DNA of 64,000 bases from Aliirhizobium wenxiniae (GTDB lineage Bacteria; Pseudomonadota; Alphaproteobacteria; Rhizobiales; Rhizobiaceae): contig NZ_JAEUAN010000001.1 in the NCBI RefSeq assembly GCF_019511445.1, forward strand, positions 62,001 to 126,000, in the 5' to 3' direction. This document shows positions 8,709-18,119 of this stretch, one piece after another. Within the stretch, counting starts at the first letter, position 1, and each line of letters begins with the position of its first letter. The notes below the pieces were generated by a model. That model did no database searches, was not told the origin of the DNA, and was given only the letters and a program-made list of their open reading frames with translations. The position numbers were made by a program, and so were the translations under genes.

Positions 8709-9599
8709 TCAGGTGGTGAGAGCCGGCTTTCCCCGTTCCGCTATTGCAATGCCAACCATGGCCAGAACCAGTGCGGCTACGTGAAAGAGCTGCAGGTGTT
8801 CGCCGAGGATGACGACCGATAGCAGTGTGCCGAAGACCGGCACCAGATTGATGAACAGACCGGCGCGGTTGGCTCCGATTTCCGCAACGCCGAGGATATA
8901 GAAAACCTGCGCTACCAGGGATGCAAAAACCGCCGTGTATAGCGCCACGATCCAGCCAGTCGTATCCGGCCAGATCATGTTGCCTGCGGAATATTCCCAG
9001 AATGCCAACGGAACGCTGAAAATGAGCGCGAAAAGCGCGGGCACCGCCATAAGGCTCTTCCAGCTGATCGGTGGGCGCCACCGCAGTGCGATCGTGTACA
9101 TCGCATAGGCAGCGATCGCTATGATCATGATCGCGTCGCCGAAATTGACCGTCAGGGTGAGGAGTGTCGCAATATCTCCATGGGCCGCTGTCAGCAGAGC
9201 GCCAATCGCGGTGAGACCGAACCCCAGTATCTGCAGCCAGGATACTTTCGTCCTGAACAAGACGAAATTCAGGGCGAATATCAATGCTGGAATGAGGGTC
9301 TGCTCGACCGTGACATTGATCGCGCTGGTGTAGGTGACTGCCGTGTAAAGCACGGCGTTGAACACGACGTAACCCACGATGCCGAGAAATGCGAGGACGG
9401 GAATGTGTTTGCGGATCACGGGCCAATCGCGGCGTAGATCCTTCAGCGAGATCGAGAAGATGATGACGACCGCGAAGAACCAACGCCAGAATGTCAGCAT
9501 CATCGGGCTGATGTGACCGATCGCAAGCTTGCCTGCGACGGCGTTGCCGCCCCAGCACAAGGTGGCGACGATGAGAAAAAGATATGCACGGCGATGCAT
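8709..9599 (-). CDS. EamA/DMT family permease
   Basis: An inner-membrane transporter of about 296 residues with ten hydrophobic helices arranged as two EamA repeats (about 5-135 and 150-290). The signature WGGNAVAGKLAIGHISPMML is in the first helix region, and GANRAGLFINLVPVFGTLLS in the second repeat is typical of the family. These proteins usually export metabolites or amino acids; the substrate cannot be told from sequence. An in-frame GTG three codons upstream (9608) is an alternative start, and neither start has a strong ribosome site. The gene converges with the small secreted protein and is divergent from purA, separated from it by 272 bases. Confidence 0.85.
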   Translation of the reverse strand: MHRRAYLFLIVATLCWGGNAVAGKLAIGHISPMMLTFWRWFFAVVIIFSISLKDLRRDWPVIRKHIPVLAFLGIVGYVVFNAVLYTAVTYTSAINVTVEQTLIPALIFALNFVLFRTKVSWLQILGFGLTAIGALLTAAHGDIATLLTLTVNFGDAIMIIAIAAYAMYTIALRWRPPISWKSLMAVPALFALIFSVPLAFWEYSAGNMIWPDTTGWIVALYTAVFASLVAQVFYILGVAEIGANRAGLFINLVPVFGTLLSVVILGEHLQLFHVAALVLAMVGIAIAERGKPALTT

Positions 9600-9871
9600 C
9601 GCACTCACTCACACGTCGATGCAACGGCGTGTCCGATTGAACTATGGTGATGAGGATTAGCGTTCTGTTTCGGTCTTTGTCACGCAAAAACCTTGTCGCA
9701 GTCACAAACAGGTCGCTTTCCTCACGGCAAGGCATTATAGATGCGCGCGTTTGTGGAGCCGTTGGCCATGGCTGACCGGCATTCGAGAAAAAGAACTGGT
9801 GTTAAGCTCGCCGTCGATCGGGGTCATGGACCACTTGACGGGCGGGGTCGTCCAAAGGGCAGGAAGCAGAT

Positions 9872-11170
9872 ATGACGAACTGTGTAGTCGTAGGTTCGCA
9901 ATGGGGTGATGAGGGCAAGGGCAAGATCGTCGACTGGCTCTCGGAGCGCGCCGACATCGTTGTGCGCTACCAGGGCGGTCACAATGCCGGCCATACGCTC
10001 GTCATCGACGGTGTAAGCTACAAGCTGTCGCTTCTGCCTTCCGGCGTCGTGCGTCCGGGCAAGATGGCCGTCATCGGCAACGGCGTCGTTGTCGATCCGC
10101 ACGCGCTGATTGCCGAAATGGGCCGGCTCGCTGCCCAGGGCGTCAAGGTTACCCCGGAAAACCTGCGAATCGCTGAAAATGCCACGCTGATCCTGTCGCT
10201 GCATCGTGAGCTTGACGGCATGCGTGAAGATGCAGCCTCCAATAGCGGCACCAAGATCGGCACGACCCGTCGCGGTATCGGCCCGGCCTACGAAGATAAG
10301 GTCGGCCGTCGCGCCATCCGCGTCATGGATCTGGCCGACCGCGATGCGCTGGAAGCCAAGGTCGAGCGTATTCTCACCCATCACAATGCTCTTCGCCGCG
10401 GTTTCGGTGCTCCTGAAGTCGAGCACAAGGACATCATGGAGGAACTGACCTCCATCGCCGAGACCGTTCTGCCGTTCATGGATAGCGTCTGGCAGCTGCT
10501 CGACAAGGAGCGCCGCAAGGGTTCGCGCATTCTGTTTGAAGGCGCTCAGGGCTCGCTGCTCGATATCGACCACGGCACCTATCCGTTCGTCACCTCGTCG
10601 AACACGGTTGCCGGCCAGGCCGCTGCCGGTTCCGGCATGGGCCCGGGTTCGCTCGGTTATATCCTCGGCATCACCAAGGCCTATACGACTCGCGTCGGCG
10701 AAGGCCCGTTCCCGACCGAACTGACGGACGAAATCGGCCAGTTTCTTGGGGAAAAAGGACATGAATTCGGCACGGTGACGGGCCGTAAGCGTCGTTGCGG
10801 CTGGTTCGATGCGGCTCTCGTGCGCCAGTCGGTTGCGACCAACGGCATTACCGGCATCGCGCTCACCAAGCTCGATGTCCTCGATGGTCTCGAAGAGCTG
10901 AAGATCTGCGTCGGTTATATGCTGGACGGCCAGAAAATCGATTATCTGCCGGCTTCGCAGGCCGCTCAGGCCCGTGTCGAGCCGATCTACATCACGCTCG
11001 AAGGCTGGAAAGAGTCGACGGTTGGTGCGCGCACCTGGGCGGAACTTCCTGCTCAGGCGATCAAATATGTGCGTCAGGTCGAGGAACTTATCGGTGCTCC
11101 GGTCGCTCTGTTGTCCACAAGTCCAGAACGCGACGACACGATACTTGTGACCGACCCGTTTGAAGATTAA
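9872..11170 (+). CDS. purA: Adenylosuccinate synthetase
   Basis: PurA joins IMP and aspartate, using GTP, to give adenylosuccinate in AMP synthesis. All hallmarks are visible in the 432-residue cytoplasmic protein: the P-loop [11 protein letters not shown] at 8-18 with catalytic Asp13, GGHNAGH with catalytic His41, [11 protein letters not shown], the switch region [22 protein letters not shown], and GEGPFPTE. The length is standard for bacteria. AGGAAG precedes the ATG. The downstream membrane protein starts 58 bases after the stop with no terminator between, so the two may be co-transcribed. Confidence 0.98.
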   Translation: MTNCVVVGSQWGDEGKGKIVDWLSERADIVVRYQGGHNAGHTLVIDGVSYKLSLLPSGVVRPGKMAVIGNGVVVDPHALIAEMGRLAAQGVKVTPENLRIAENATLILSLHRELDGMREDAASNSGTKIGTTRRGIGPAYEDKVGRRAIRVMDLADRDALEAKVERILTHHNALRRGFGAPEVEHKDIMEELTSIAETVLPFMDSVWQLLDKERRKGSRILFEGAQGSLLDIDHGTYPFVTSSNTVAGQAAAGSGMGPGSLGYILGITKAYTTRVGEGPFPTELTDEIGQFLGEKGHEFGTVTGRKRRCGWFDAALVRQSVATNGITGIALTKLDVLDGLEELKICVGYMLDGQKIDYLPASQAAQARVEPIYITLEGWKESTVGARTWAELPAQAIKYVRQVEELIGAPVALLSTSPERDDTILVTDPFED

Positions 11171-11228
11171 TGTCAAGAAATGATTATCCATTCGGCCGAC
11201 TAATGCCGGCTACCATGAGAAAGTGCTG

Positions 11229-13571
11229 ATGGCTGATTTTGTAGCGGTGATCCGCCGCGCTGTTGACGGTTTGGCGACCAACACGCCCGAGGCGCGCACG
11301 CGAGTTTATGAAAAGGCTCGCGGTGCCGTCCAGCGCCAGCTTGAGAATATGAAGCCACGCCCGCCGGAGGAGATGCTGCGGCGGCAGATGGACAAGCTGG
11401 AAGCAGCCATCGTCGAGGTGGAGACCGAGCATTCCGAAGCGCTTCCGGCTGAGCCGGAGGTCGCTGTCGCGCCTGCACCGGTGCCCTATCAGGCGCCGGA
11501 ACCTGTCGAGGAGCAGGCTGACGAGCCGGTAGCCGCCGCAGAGCCCGCTCCGGTGGAAGACTATGCCGATCAGCATTCTCATGCGGAGCCCTATCGCGAG
11601 GAGGAGCCGGTTGCGGCGGAACCCGTCGCCGAAACCTACCACGCAGCGGAAAGCTATCGGGAAGAGGCTTATCAGGAGGAGCCGGCACATTCGGAGCCCG
11701 CCGCCGAGACGGTCGAACACGACTGGCGTGAGACGCCTGCAGAGCCGGCCGTCGAGCGTTATGGCGACTGGCGCGATGATGTTCCCGAGGAGAAGGCCGA
11801 ATATCAAGAGCCGGCCGCTGTAGAGGAAACGAGTTACACCTATCCGGATGCCGCGCAGGAAGAGATTTCTCCGGTCGCTGAAGAGCGCCACGAGACGCCA
11901 TCCTTCGCCGAGCAGGAAGCCGCTTCTGCCGAATGGCAGGTTGAACATCATGCTCCGGCCCAGGATTACGTGACGCCGGAAAGCGTGTCGCCTGATCATG
12001 GCACATGGGCCGAGCGCGAACCCGAACCTGTCCAGCCGACGGAAGATCAGCGCGCTGCGTCGGTATGGGACGAGGTCGATGGCCTTACCCGCCATCTCGA
12101 TGCAGGTCAGCGCAGCGAGCCAGTTGCCGCACATTTCGGCGAGGAGATGCGGGCGTCCGCAGAACCTGTCCGCATGCCGCCAGCCGCCGATATGCCGCAA
12201 ACCTCGCCGCAGACGAATGATAGTCCGGCAGACGAAGATCCGTTCGCGGCCTATGTGAACGCCCAACCTTCCGCGCCTGATCAGCCTTCTTCCGCGCAGT
12301 CGCCCGTAAAGGCGCAACCGCAGCAGGATGAGCGTGATCCGTGGAGCGATCTGGAAGATCTGATCGGCTATACGAAGGATGCTCCCGCTTCCGAACAGAA
12401 GCCGCAAAAGGCGGCTGAAGACGACGATTTCAGCGACCTGCTGTCGCCGCCGGCCAAGCCTTACCGCGTTACCCCGGTTCGCAAGCGCAACTATGCCGGC
12501 TTGGCTCTTGGCCTGCTTGGCCTGATTATTGTCGGTGGTGGTGCTTACGGCGCATGGACGTATCGCGACCAGCTCAACGATCTGGTTGGTGGGCTCATGC
12601 CGTCGAACACCAGCAGCAGCGAGACGGTCGAGCAGACGCCTTCTGCCAGCGCTCCGGCCGATTCGACTGCGCCTTCAGCACCTTCGCCGCAGGCCTCCGC
12701 TGATCAGCCACAGCAGAGCACACCGGCCCAGCCACAGGCGAATACTCCGCCGCCGGCTGATGGTTCGTCGACGGCCACCAAGTTTACGCAAAGGCTTCTG
12801 GAAAATGGTTCCGAAGTCGATGCAGGTCCGGGTGATGCCGGCAGCCTGGCGCAGAATGCCGAGGGCCAGTCGGTCGCGCAGCTCAATGCGCCGCCGGCCG
12901 ATCCTGCGCCTGCAACGCCTTCTGCCGACGGTGCGGCTCCGCCTGCGAGTGGCGCTACGCCTGCGCCTTCAGCTTCGGGTGCTGTAGCCACCGAAGCACC
13001 GGCCGCTGCCGGCGAAAAGATGTTCCTCTATGAGGAGCGCATCGGCCAGACTGCGCCGACGGCGATCGAAGGCTCGGTCTCCTGGTCGCTACAGCGCGAA
13101 CCCGCTCAAAATGGCGGTCCGGCAGAACCCGTGGTTCAGGGGCGCATCACCGTTCCGGGGCGTGGCCTGACGGCTCTTCTGACGGTCAAGAAAAACAGCG
13201 ATTCGTCGCTGCCGGCGAGCCATCTGATCGAGATCGTCTTCGCGGTTCCGCCGGATTTCGAAGGTGGCGCTATCGACAGCGTTCTGCGCATTGCGATGAA
13301 GCAAACCGAGCAGGATCGTGGAAACGCACTGGTTGCCGTTCCGGCAAAGATCACCGACGATTTCCACATGATCGCACTCAACGACTTCCCGGATGCGCAG
13401 CGGACCAATCTCGAGCTCCTGAGAACCCGCAACTGGATCGACATCCCGCTTGCCTATCGCAACGGACGCCGCGCTCTCCTGACGTTGCAGAAGGGACCTG
13501 AAGGCGTGAAGGCCTTCGATGAGGCGATCCGCGAGTGGAGCCAGAACACGGGTGGCCAGACCGGCCAGTAA
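11229..13571 (+). CDS. Large acidic/proline-rich single-span membrane protein, unknown function
   Basis: A 780-residue protein. Residues 1-70 form a helical head (DFVAVIRRAVDGLATNTPEA). Residues about 75-415 are low-complexity, rich in Glu, Ala and Pro with repeated EEPVAAEPV- and YREE-like units. One transmembrane helix follows at about 423-443 (GLALGLLGLIIVGGG). A Pro/Ala/Ser/Gln linker covers about 455-590. A folded C-terminal domain occupies about 597-780, starting MFLYEERIGQTAPTAIEGSV. The arrangement suggests a cytoplasmic acidic tail, one span and a periplasmic domain on a stalk. The ATG at 11229 has GAGAAAG upstream; a GTG two codons earlier is less likely. Proteins like this follow purA in rhizobia as far as I recall, but I do not know a function. 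Confidence 0.8.
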   Translation: MADFVAVIRRAVDGLATNTPEARTRVYEKARGAVQRQLENMKPRPPEEMLRRQMDKLEAAIVEVETEHSEALPAEPEVAVAPAPVPYQAPEPVEEQADEPVAAAEPAPVEDYADQHSHAEPYREEEPVAAEPVAETYHAAESYREEAYQEEPAHSEPAAETVEHDWRETPAEPAVERYGDWRDDVPEEKAEYQEPAAVEETSYTYPDAAQEEISPVAEERHETPSFAEQEAASAEWQVEHHAPAQDYVTPESVSPDHGTWAEREPEPVQPTEDQRAASVWDEVDGLTRHLDAGQRSEPVAAHFGEEMRASAEPVRMPPAADMPQTSPQTNDSPADEDPFAAYVNAQPSAPDQPSSAQSPVKAQPQQDERDPWSDLEDLIGYTKDAPASEQKPQKAAEDDDFSDLLSPPAKPYRVTPVRKRNYAGLALGLLGLIIVGGGAYGAWTYRDQLNDLVGGLMPSNTSSSETVEQTPSASAPADSTAPSAPSPQASADQPQQSTPAQPQANTPPPADGSSTATKFTQRLLENGSEVDAGPGDAGSLAQNAEGQSVAQLNAPPADPAPATPSADGAAPPASGATPAPSASGAVATEAPAAAGEKMFLYEERIGQTAPTAIEGSVSWSLQREPAQNGGPAEPVVQGRITVPGRGLTALLTVKKNSDSSLPASHLIEIVFAVPPDFEGGAIDSVLRIAMKQTEQDRGNALVAVPAKITDDFHMIALNDFPDAQRTNLELLRTRNWIDIPLAYRNGRRALLTLQKGPEGVKAFDEAIREWSQNTGGQTGQ

Positions 13572-13595
13572 GTGTTGCGCATATGAGATCGAAAG

Positions 13596-13627
13596 GCCCG
13601 CGGGTTTGAAAACCTCGCGGGCTTTTT
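13596..13627 (+). terminator. Rho-independent terminator
   Basis: Stem GCCCGCG/CGCGGGC, extended by GGTT/AACC, closes around a short loop and is followed by TTTTTCTTTT. It is 24 bases after the stop of the purA-linked membrane protein. Confidence 0.9.
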
Positions 13628-13721
13628 CTTTTCATGGGTTGCGAGCCGACCAAATGTCGCGCGGCGATATGCGCTAATGTCGCATTGACAATCATCAGCC
13701 TGGCGGTGATGAACTGCGGCC

Positions 13722-14165
13722 ATGCGCTTCCTTCGGCACCTGATCAGAGACGGATTTTGCGGCGGCCCTCTGGCCGCGCTGATCGCTGTTCTTTTGGCGC
13801 TGCAGGCTCTGATAGGCGGCTTTGGTACGGGAGCGATGGCATTTGCCTCCTCCGCGGACATGATCATCTGTTCCACCGACAGTGCCGGTGATCATGCGCA
13901 GCATGGGGTTGGTCCGCATGCCGGCCATGGCGCGATGCAGGGTTCGGGTGAGCCGAAAAACGCCAAACACGCAAAGGATTGCTGCCTGACCGCCTGCCAG
14001 GTGGCGGCCGCGGTTCATGTCGGCATCCCGTCCAAGGCGCCGGCACCTGTCGGGCTGATCGCGATCGACGCGGCGGTTCTCGTCGCCGTTTTCGAGGCGT
14101 CTGTCACACCGCGAAAACTCGGTCTCAGTGGCGATGCAAGAGGGCCGCCAATTCATCCAGTCTGA
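13722..14165 (+). CDS. DUF2946-like Cys/His-containing exported protein
   Basis: A 147-residue protein with a long hydrophobic segment near the N-terminus (AALIAVLLALQALIGGFG) that can act as a signal anchor. It then carries ICSTDSAGD, a His-rich stretch with HAQHG, HAGHG and KHAKD, and DCCLTACQ. The Cys-plus-His arrangement resembles DUF2946 proteins, which occur with copper- and PepSY-related genes. It lies immediately upstream of a PepSY transmembrane protein, which fits an envelope role in copper or iron handling. The ATG at 13722 lacks a good ribosome site. Metal binding is inferred from the Cys and His pattern only. Confidence 0.65.
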   Translation: MRFLRHLIRDGFCGGPLAALIAVLLALQALIGGFGTGAMAFASSADMIICSTDSAGDHAQHGVGPHAGHGAMQGSGEPKNAKHAKDCCLTACQVAAAVHVGIPSKAPAPVGLIAIDAAVLVAVFEASVTPRKLGLSGDARGPPIHPV

Positions 14166-14217
14166 CGTCACCTTTCCTGCCGGTTTCTACCGGCTGTCGT
14201 CCTATTGGAGATCATCA

Positions 14218-14292
14218 TGACCTTTTCCCGGATCGTCCTTCCGGTATCTCTGTGCGCAGCATCCATCCATGGAGGCGCATATGCAGGTTGAA
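14218..14292 (+). CDS. 24-codon signal-peptide-like leader ORF overlapping the PepSY gene start
   Basis: An ATG at 14218, preceded by TTGGAG, opens a 24-residue frame beginning MTFSRIVLPVSLCAA and ending in SIHGGAYAG. It looks like an isolated signal peptide. The stop falls 12 bases inside the downstream PepSY gene in another frame, so translation could be coupled. It may instead be the remnant of a deleted secreted protein gene. It is too short to be certain that it is translated. Confidence 0.35.
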
Positions 14293-15690
14293 CCCGCGCA
14301 ACCGACCTTTGCCACTATTCGACAGTTCATCACGCGCCTGCACTTCTATGTCGGCCTGTTCGTCGGGCCTTTCCTGCTGGTCGCGGCGGTAACCGGCACG
14401 CTTTACGTGCTGACGCCGCAGATCGAGAGCCTGCTTTACCGTGACCAGCTGGTGGCGCGCACTGTCGGCCCCGAGCGTCCGCTGTCGGAGCAGATCGCGG
14501 CCGCGCGTGTTTCGATCGGCGAGGGGCCAAGGCTGTTTGCCGTCAGGCCCGCGACTGCACCCGGGCTGACGACGCGGGTGATGTTCACCCAGCCGGATCT
14601 CGGCGAGTCCGAAACCCGGACTGTGTTTGTCGATCCGGCATCGCTGGCGGTGCAGGGGGAGATGATCACCTATGGTACGAGCGGCATTCTGCCGTTCCGC
14701 ATCACGCTCGATTACCTGCATCGCAATCTGCTGCTTGGCGATATCGGGCGGCATTACAGCGAGCTTGCCGCGTCCTGGCTGTGGTTCTCGATCCTCGGTG
14801 GCTTGCTGCTGTGGTATTGGCAGCGAAACGTGACGCGATCAAAGACTGCCAAGGTCAGCAACTGGCAGCGTTCGCGCAGGCTCCACACGCTGATCGGCCT
14901 GTGGACGGCGCTGGGCCTGCTGTTCCTATCCGCCACAGGGCTTACCTGGTCGCGCTGGGCGGGTGGCAATATCGATACGTTCCGCAATGAGGTCGGCTGG
15001 ATCACGCCGGCGATCACGACGGCGCTCAATCCGCAGGCGGAAGCGCCGGTGCTCGGCGAGCATGCGGCGCATGGCATGGGTGCTGCGGTCGAGACGGCAC
15101 CTGCGGTTTCCGAAGCGGATATGATTGCCCGTTTTGATCGAGTAGTCGCATCCGCCCGTGCCGTTGGTATCGATTCACCGATGATCGAGATCCGTCCGCC
15201 GAGGACCGTCGACCAGGCATTCCGTGTCAGCGAGTATGATCGCAGTTGGCCGACGCAGGTCGATACGATCGCCATCGATCCGACCAGTTTCAACATCACG
15301 AGCCGGGCCGATTTCGAAACCTTCCCGATCGTCGCAAAACTGATCCGCTGGGGCATCGATGCGCATATGGGCGTGCTCTTCGGTGTCGCCAATCAGGCGC
15401 TGATGGCAGCATTCGGCATCGCACTGACGGCGATGATCATCTACGGTTACCGCATGTGGTGGCTGCGTCGTCCCGCACCCGGCAGTTCGCCGCGTACGTT
15501 GATCCGGAGCTTTTCCTACCTGCCGCCCGTTGCCAAGATCTGTGCACTGGCGGTGGCTCTTGTCTTCGGTATCGCCCTGCCGGTAATGGGTGTCAGCCTG
15601 CTGGTCTTCCTGCTGATCGATTTCTTCCGCGCGGCACTGGCGGAGATGATGGCGGCCGAACAGCGCAACATGCCGCCGGGCATGCGCTGA
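14281..15690 (+). CDS. PepSY-associated transmembrane protein
   Basis: A 469-residue inner-membrane protein with the PepSY_TM layout. TM1 is at about 22-45 (YVGLFVGPFLLVAAVTGTLY). A large periplasmic region follows, then TM pairs around 160-180 and 205-225, a second periplasmic PepSY-like region of about 250-355, and TMs near 370-395 and 420-460. Proteins of this family act with siderophore or copper systems, some as ferric-siderophore reductases; a specific substrate is not visible. GGAGG at 14271-14275 sits 5 bases before ATG 14281, so I preferred that start over ATG 14269. The DUF2946-like gene upstream suggests a metal-related operon. A stem-loop follows. Confidence 0.82.
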   Translation: MQVEPAQPTFATIRQFITRLHFYVGLFVGPFLLVAAVTGTLYVLTPQIESLLYRDQLVARTVGPERPLSEQIAAARVSIGEGPRLFAVRPATAPGLTTRVMFTQPDLGESETRTVFVDPASLAVQGEMITYGTSGILPFRITLDYLHRNLLLGDIGRHYSELAASWLWFSILGGLLLWYWQRNVTRSKTAKVSNWQRSRRLHTLIGLWTALGLLFLSATGLTWSRWAGGNIDTFRNEVGWITPAITTALNPQAEAPVLGEHAAHGMGAAVETAPAVSEADMIARFDRVVASARAVGIDSPMIEIRPPRTVDQAFRVSEYDRSWPTQVDTIAIDPTSFNITSRADFETFPIVAKLIRWGIDAHMGVLFGVANQALMAAFGIALTAMIIYGYRMWWLRRPAPGSSPRTLIRSFSYLPPVAKICALAVALVFGIALPVMGVSLLVFLLIDFFRAALAEMMAAEQRNMPPGMR

Positions 15691-15711
15691 GGCGGGAGAC
15701 CGATGAATGAA

Positions 15712-15748
15712 ACAAGCCCGCGGTGGTGGCCGTGGGCTTGTCGTTTAT
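15712..15748 (+). terminator. Terminator after the PepSY gene
   Basis: ACAAGCCCGCGG pairs with CCGTGGGCTTGT (one G-U) around a TGGTGG loop and is followed by CGTTTATT. It lies 21 bases after the stop, between two converging genes, and may work in both directions. Confidence 0.75.
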
Positions 15749-15768
15749 TGAGGTGATTTTCTGATCAA

Positions 15769-16824
15769 TCAATCCGGCGAGCGGACGAGGATCTTGATCT
15801 GGCTCTTTTCCGCAACCAGCGTGTCAAAACCCTGAGATACGATGTCATCCAGTTCGATGCGCTTGGTCACCAGCTTCTCTGCCGAGAAATAGCCCTGAAC
15901 CATCAGGTTCATGACGGCCGGGAAGACGTCGCGATAGGCGATCGTGCCCTTCAGGCTCTTTTCCTTCAGGACCACCGTGTTGGGCTGGAAGGAGGCTTCC
16001 TTTTCCCAGATCGAAACGATGACTGTTTCGCCCTCATAGCGGGTCGCGTCGATGCATTGCTGCAGGACGGCAGGAACGCCGGTAACTTCGAACGTGACAT
16101 CGACACCGCCGGGCGTCAGTTCACGGATGCGCTCTGCGGCATTTTCCTTCGACGGGTCGATGATGCTGGTTGCGCCGAGTTCGATCGCCTTGGCGCCACG
16201 CTGCGGCGACAGTTCGACGACATGGATGGCGGAAGCGCCGGCGACCTTCAGGGCTTCGACCACGAGCAGGCCGATCGGGCCGGCGCCGAAGACGGCCGCG
16301 GTGCCGCCGGCCTTGAGGCTGGAAATCCGCACGGCATGCAGGGCGACCGCTGCCGGTTCCACGAGGGCGCCCTGTTCGAAGGACAGGCCCTCGGGCATCT
16401 TGTGAACCCAGCGCTCGCCAACAGTCGTATAACCGGCGAAACCGCCGCCGCCGCCGGACAGGCCGTGGAAGCCGAGATTGTCGCAGAGATTGTATTTGCC
16501 ATGAAAGCAGGCGTCGCATTTTCCGCAAGCGAGGATCGGCTCGACCACCACGCGGTCGCCCGGCTTGACGCGCTCGACGCCTTCGCCAACCTCGGAGACT
16601 TCGCCGGAGAATTCGTGGCCCATGATGATCGGGGCGACGTCGTGGCTGACCGGATGCGGAGCCTTGACCGGTACGAAGATCGGACCAGCCACATATTCGT
16701 GCAGGTCGCTGCCGCAGATGCCGGCCCATTTGACCTTGATCTTGACCTGTCCGGCTGACGGCTTCGGCTCCGTGACTTCCTCGACGCGGATATCCTTGGC
16801 GCTGTACCAGCGTGCTGCTTTCAT
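15769..16824 (-). CDS. Zinc-dependent alcohol dehydrogenase, 2,3-butanediol dehydrogenase type
   Basis: A 351-residue medium-chain dehydrogenase. The catalytic-zinc Cys is in AGICGSDLHEY and the GHEFSGEV motif is near residue 70. The structural-zinc loop is CGKCDACFHGKYNLC. The Rossmann motif VFGAGPIGLLVVEALK is near residue 177. The segment VSHDVAPIIMGHEFSGEV with a GGGGGFAGY loop resembles BdhA-type (R,R)-butanediol dehydrogenases. The start at 16824 has AGAGGAG 9 bases upstream; the longer ORF to 16962 adds an unrelated N-terminus. It stands alone. The exact alcohol cannot be assigned, since sorbitol and threonine dehydrogenases share these motifs. Confidence 0.85.
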   Translation of the reverse strand: MKAARWYSAKDIRVEEVTEPKPSAGQVKIKVKWAGICGSDLHEYVAGPIFVPVKAPHPVSHDVAPIIMGHEFSGEVSEVGEGVERVKPGDRVVVEPILACGKCDACFHGKYNLCDNLGFHGLSGGGGGFAGYTTVGERWVHKMPEGLSFEQGALVEPAAVALHAVRISSLKAGGTAAVFGAGPIGLLVVEALKVAGASAIHVVELSPQRGAKAIELGATSIIDPSKENAAERIRELTPGGVDVTFEVTGVPAVLQQCIDATRYEGETVIVSIWEKEASFQPNTVVLKEKSLKGTIAYRDVFPAVMNLMVQGYFSAEKLVTKRIELDDIVSQGFDTLVAEKSQIKILVRSPD

Positions 16825-16962
16825 TGCTTTATTCTCCTCTAGGCTCTGACTTGCGCAGTCCGGTGGTTCTAGCGGGGAAGGGTGATCCACTTGATGCACG
16901 ACCGCGCGACGACAAGTCGAAACCTGGCCAAAGTGTCGCATCCGTGAGACAGATGAAGGCAC

Positions 16963-16991
16963 AAAAAAACCGCAACCCGAAAGTTGCGGTT
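16963..16991 (-). terminator. Rho-independent terminator of rpoH
   Basis: On the minus strand AACCGCAAC / GTTGCGGTT form a perfect 9-bp stem around six bases, followed by seven Ts. It lies about 30 bases beyond the rpoH stop. Confidence 0.92.
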
Positions 16992-17020
16992 CCTCTAAAT
17001 TAGTCTTGTACTTCTAGCGC

Positions 17021-17923
17021 TTAGGCGTCGACCACGCGCAACGCCTGAGCCTGAGCGAGGGCTTCCTTCTGAACGGCGTCCTGCACCTTCTCAAAGGCGC
17101 GGACTTCGATCTGGCGCACGCGCTCGCGGCTGATATCGAATTCCGACGACAGCTCTTCGAGCGTGATCGGATCCTCGGTCAGGCGACGGGCCTCGAAGAT
17201 GCGGCGTTCGCGATCGTTCAGCACGCTAAGCGCCTTGGCCAACATGCGGCGACGCGTGTCCAGCTCGTCCTGTTCGATCAGGACAGCTTCCTGGCTGTCT
17301 GAGTCGTCTACCAGCCAATCCTGCCACTGGCCGGATTCGCCTTCCGAAGCACGGATCGGGGCGTTCAGCGATGCGTCGCCGGAAAGGCGGCGGTTCATCG
17401 AGATGACCTCTTCCTCGGAGACGTTCAGCTTGGTGGCGATCTCGGCCACCTGATCGGGCTTCAGATCACCTTCGTCGATCGCCTGGATCTTGCCCTTGAG
17501 ACGGCGCAGGTTGAAGAACAGGCGCTTCTGGTTGGCGGTCGTGCCCATCTTCACCAGCGACCACGAGCGCAGGATATATTCCTGGATCGAGGCCTTGATC
17601 CACCACATGGCATAGGTGGCAAGACGGAAACCGCGTTCGGCATCGAACTTCTTCACGGCCTGCATCAGGCCGACATTACCTTCCGAGACGACTTCGCCGA
17701 TCGGCAGGCCGTAGCCGCGATAACCCATGGCGATCTTTGCCACGAGGCGAAGGTGGCTGGTCACCAGCTTGTGGGCGGCGTCGCGATCACCATGTTCTGC
17801 ATAGCGCTTCGCAAGCATGTATTCCTGCTGCGGCTCCAGCATGGGGAACTTGCGGATTTCGTCGAGATAACGATTGAGACCGGCTTCGCCGGCGGTAATG
17901 GAAGGCAAAGTATTGCGGGCCAT
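17021..17923 (-). CDS. rpoH: RNA polymerase heat-shock sigma factor RpoH
   Basis: A 300-residue sigma-70 family protein of the sigma-32 type that directs RNA polymerase to stress promoters. Region 2 reads HLRLVAKIAMGYRGYGLPIGE and GFRLATYAMWWIKASIQEYI. The RpoH box QKRLFFNLRRLKGKI, diagnostic of sigma-32, is near residue 132. Region 4 has ITLEELSSEFDISRERVRQIE, the -35-binding helix-turn-helix. AAGGGG precedes the ATG. Rhizobia usually carry two rpoH paralogs; the adjacent RluD-type gene suggests the rpoH1 locus, but I cannot prove which one. A strong terminator follows. Confidence 0.95.
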   Translation of the reverse strand: MARNTLPSITAGEAGLNRYLDEIRKFPMLEPQQEYMLAKRYAEHGDRDAAHKLVTSHLRLVAKIAMGYRGYGLPIGEVVSEGNVGLMQAVKKFDAERGFRLATYAMWWIKASIQEYILRSWSLVKMGTTANQKRLFFNLRRLKGKIQAIDEGDLKPDQVAEIATKLNVSEEEVISMNRRLSGDASLNAPIRASEGESGQWQDWLVDDSDSQEAVLIEQDELDTRRRMLAKALSVLNDRERRIFEARRLTEDPITLEELSSEFDISRERVRQIEVRAFEKVQDAVQKEALAQAQALRVVDA

Positions 17924-18119
17924 AAAGCACCCCTTTCCAAACGTTGTCGGCTCCCTCAGACGTCAACTGTCCTTGCTTGAAGGCGAACCGAATATGGCGC
18001 GGATCGTTCCCGATCCCGCACCAATGCAAGTGACAAATAAGTACGGCGGAACAGTGATTCAAGATATCACGAAGGCGTTATATCATTACGTTTTGGTAAT
18101 GCTTCCGCGCCGTTTCGGG

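Noticed and set aside
9824-11191. 455-codon minus-strand frame over purA
   Set aside because: purA is certain; this is its shadow.
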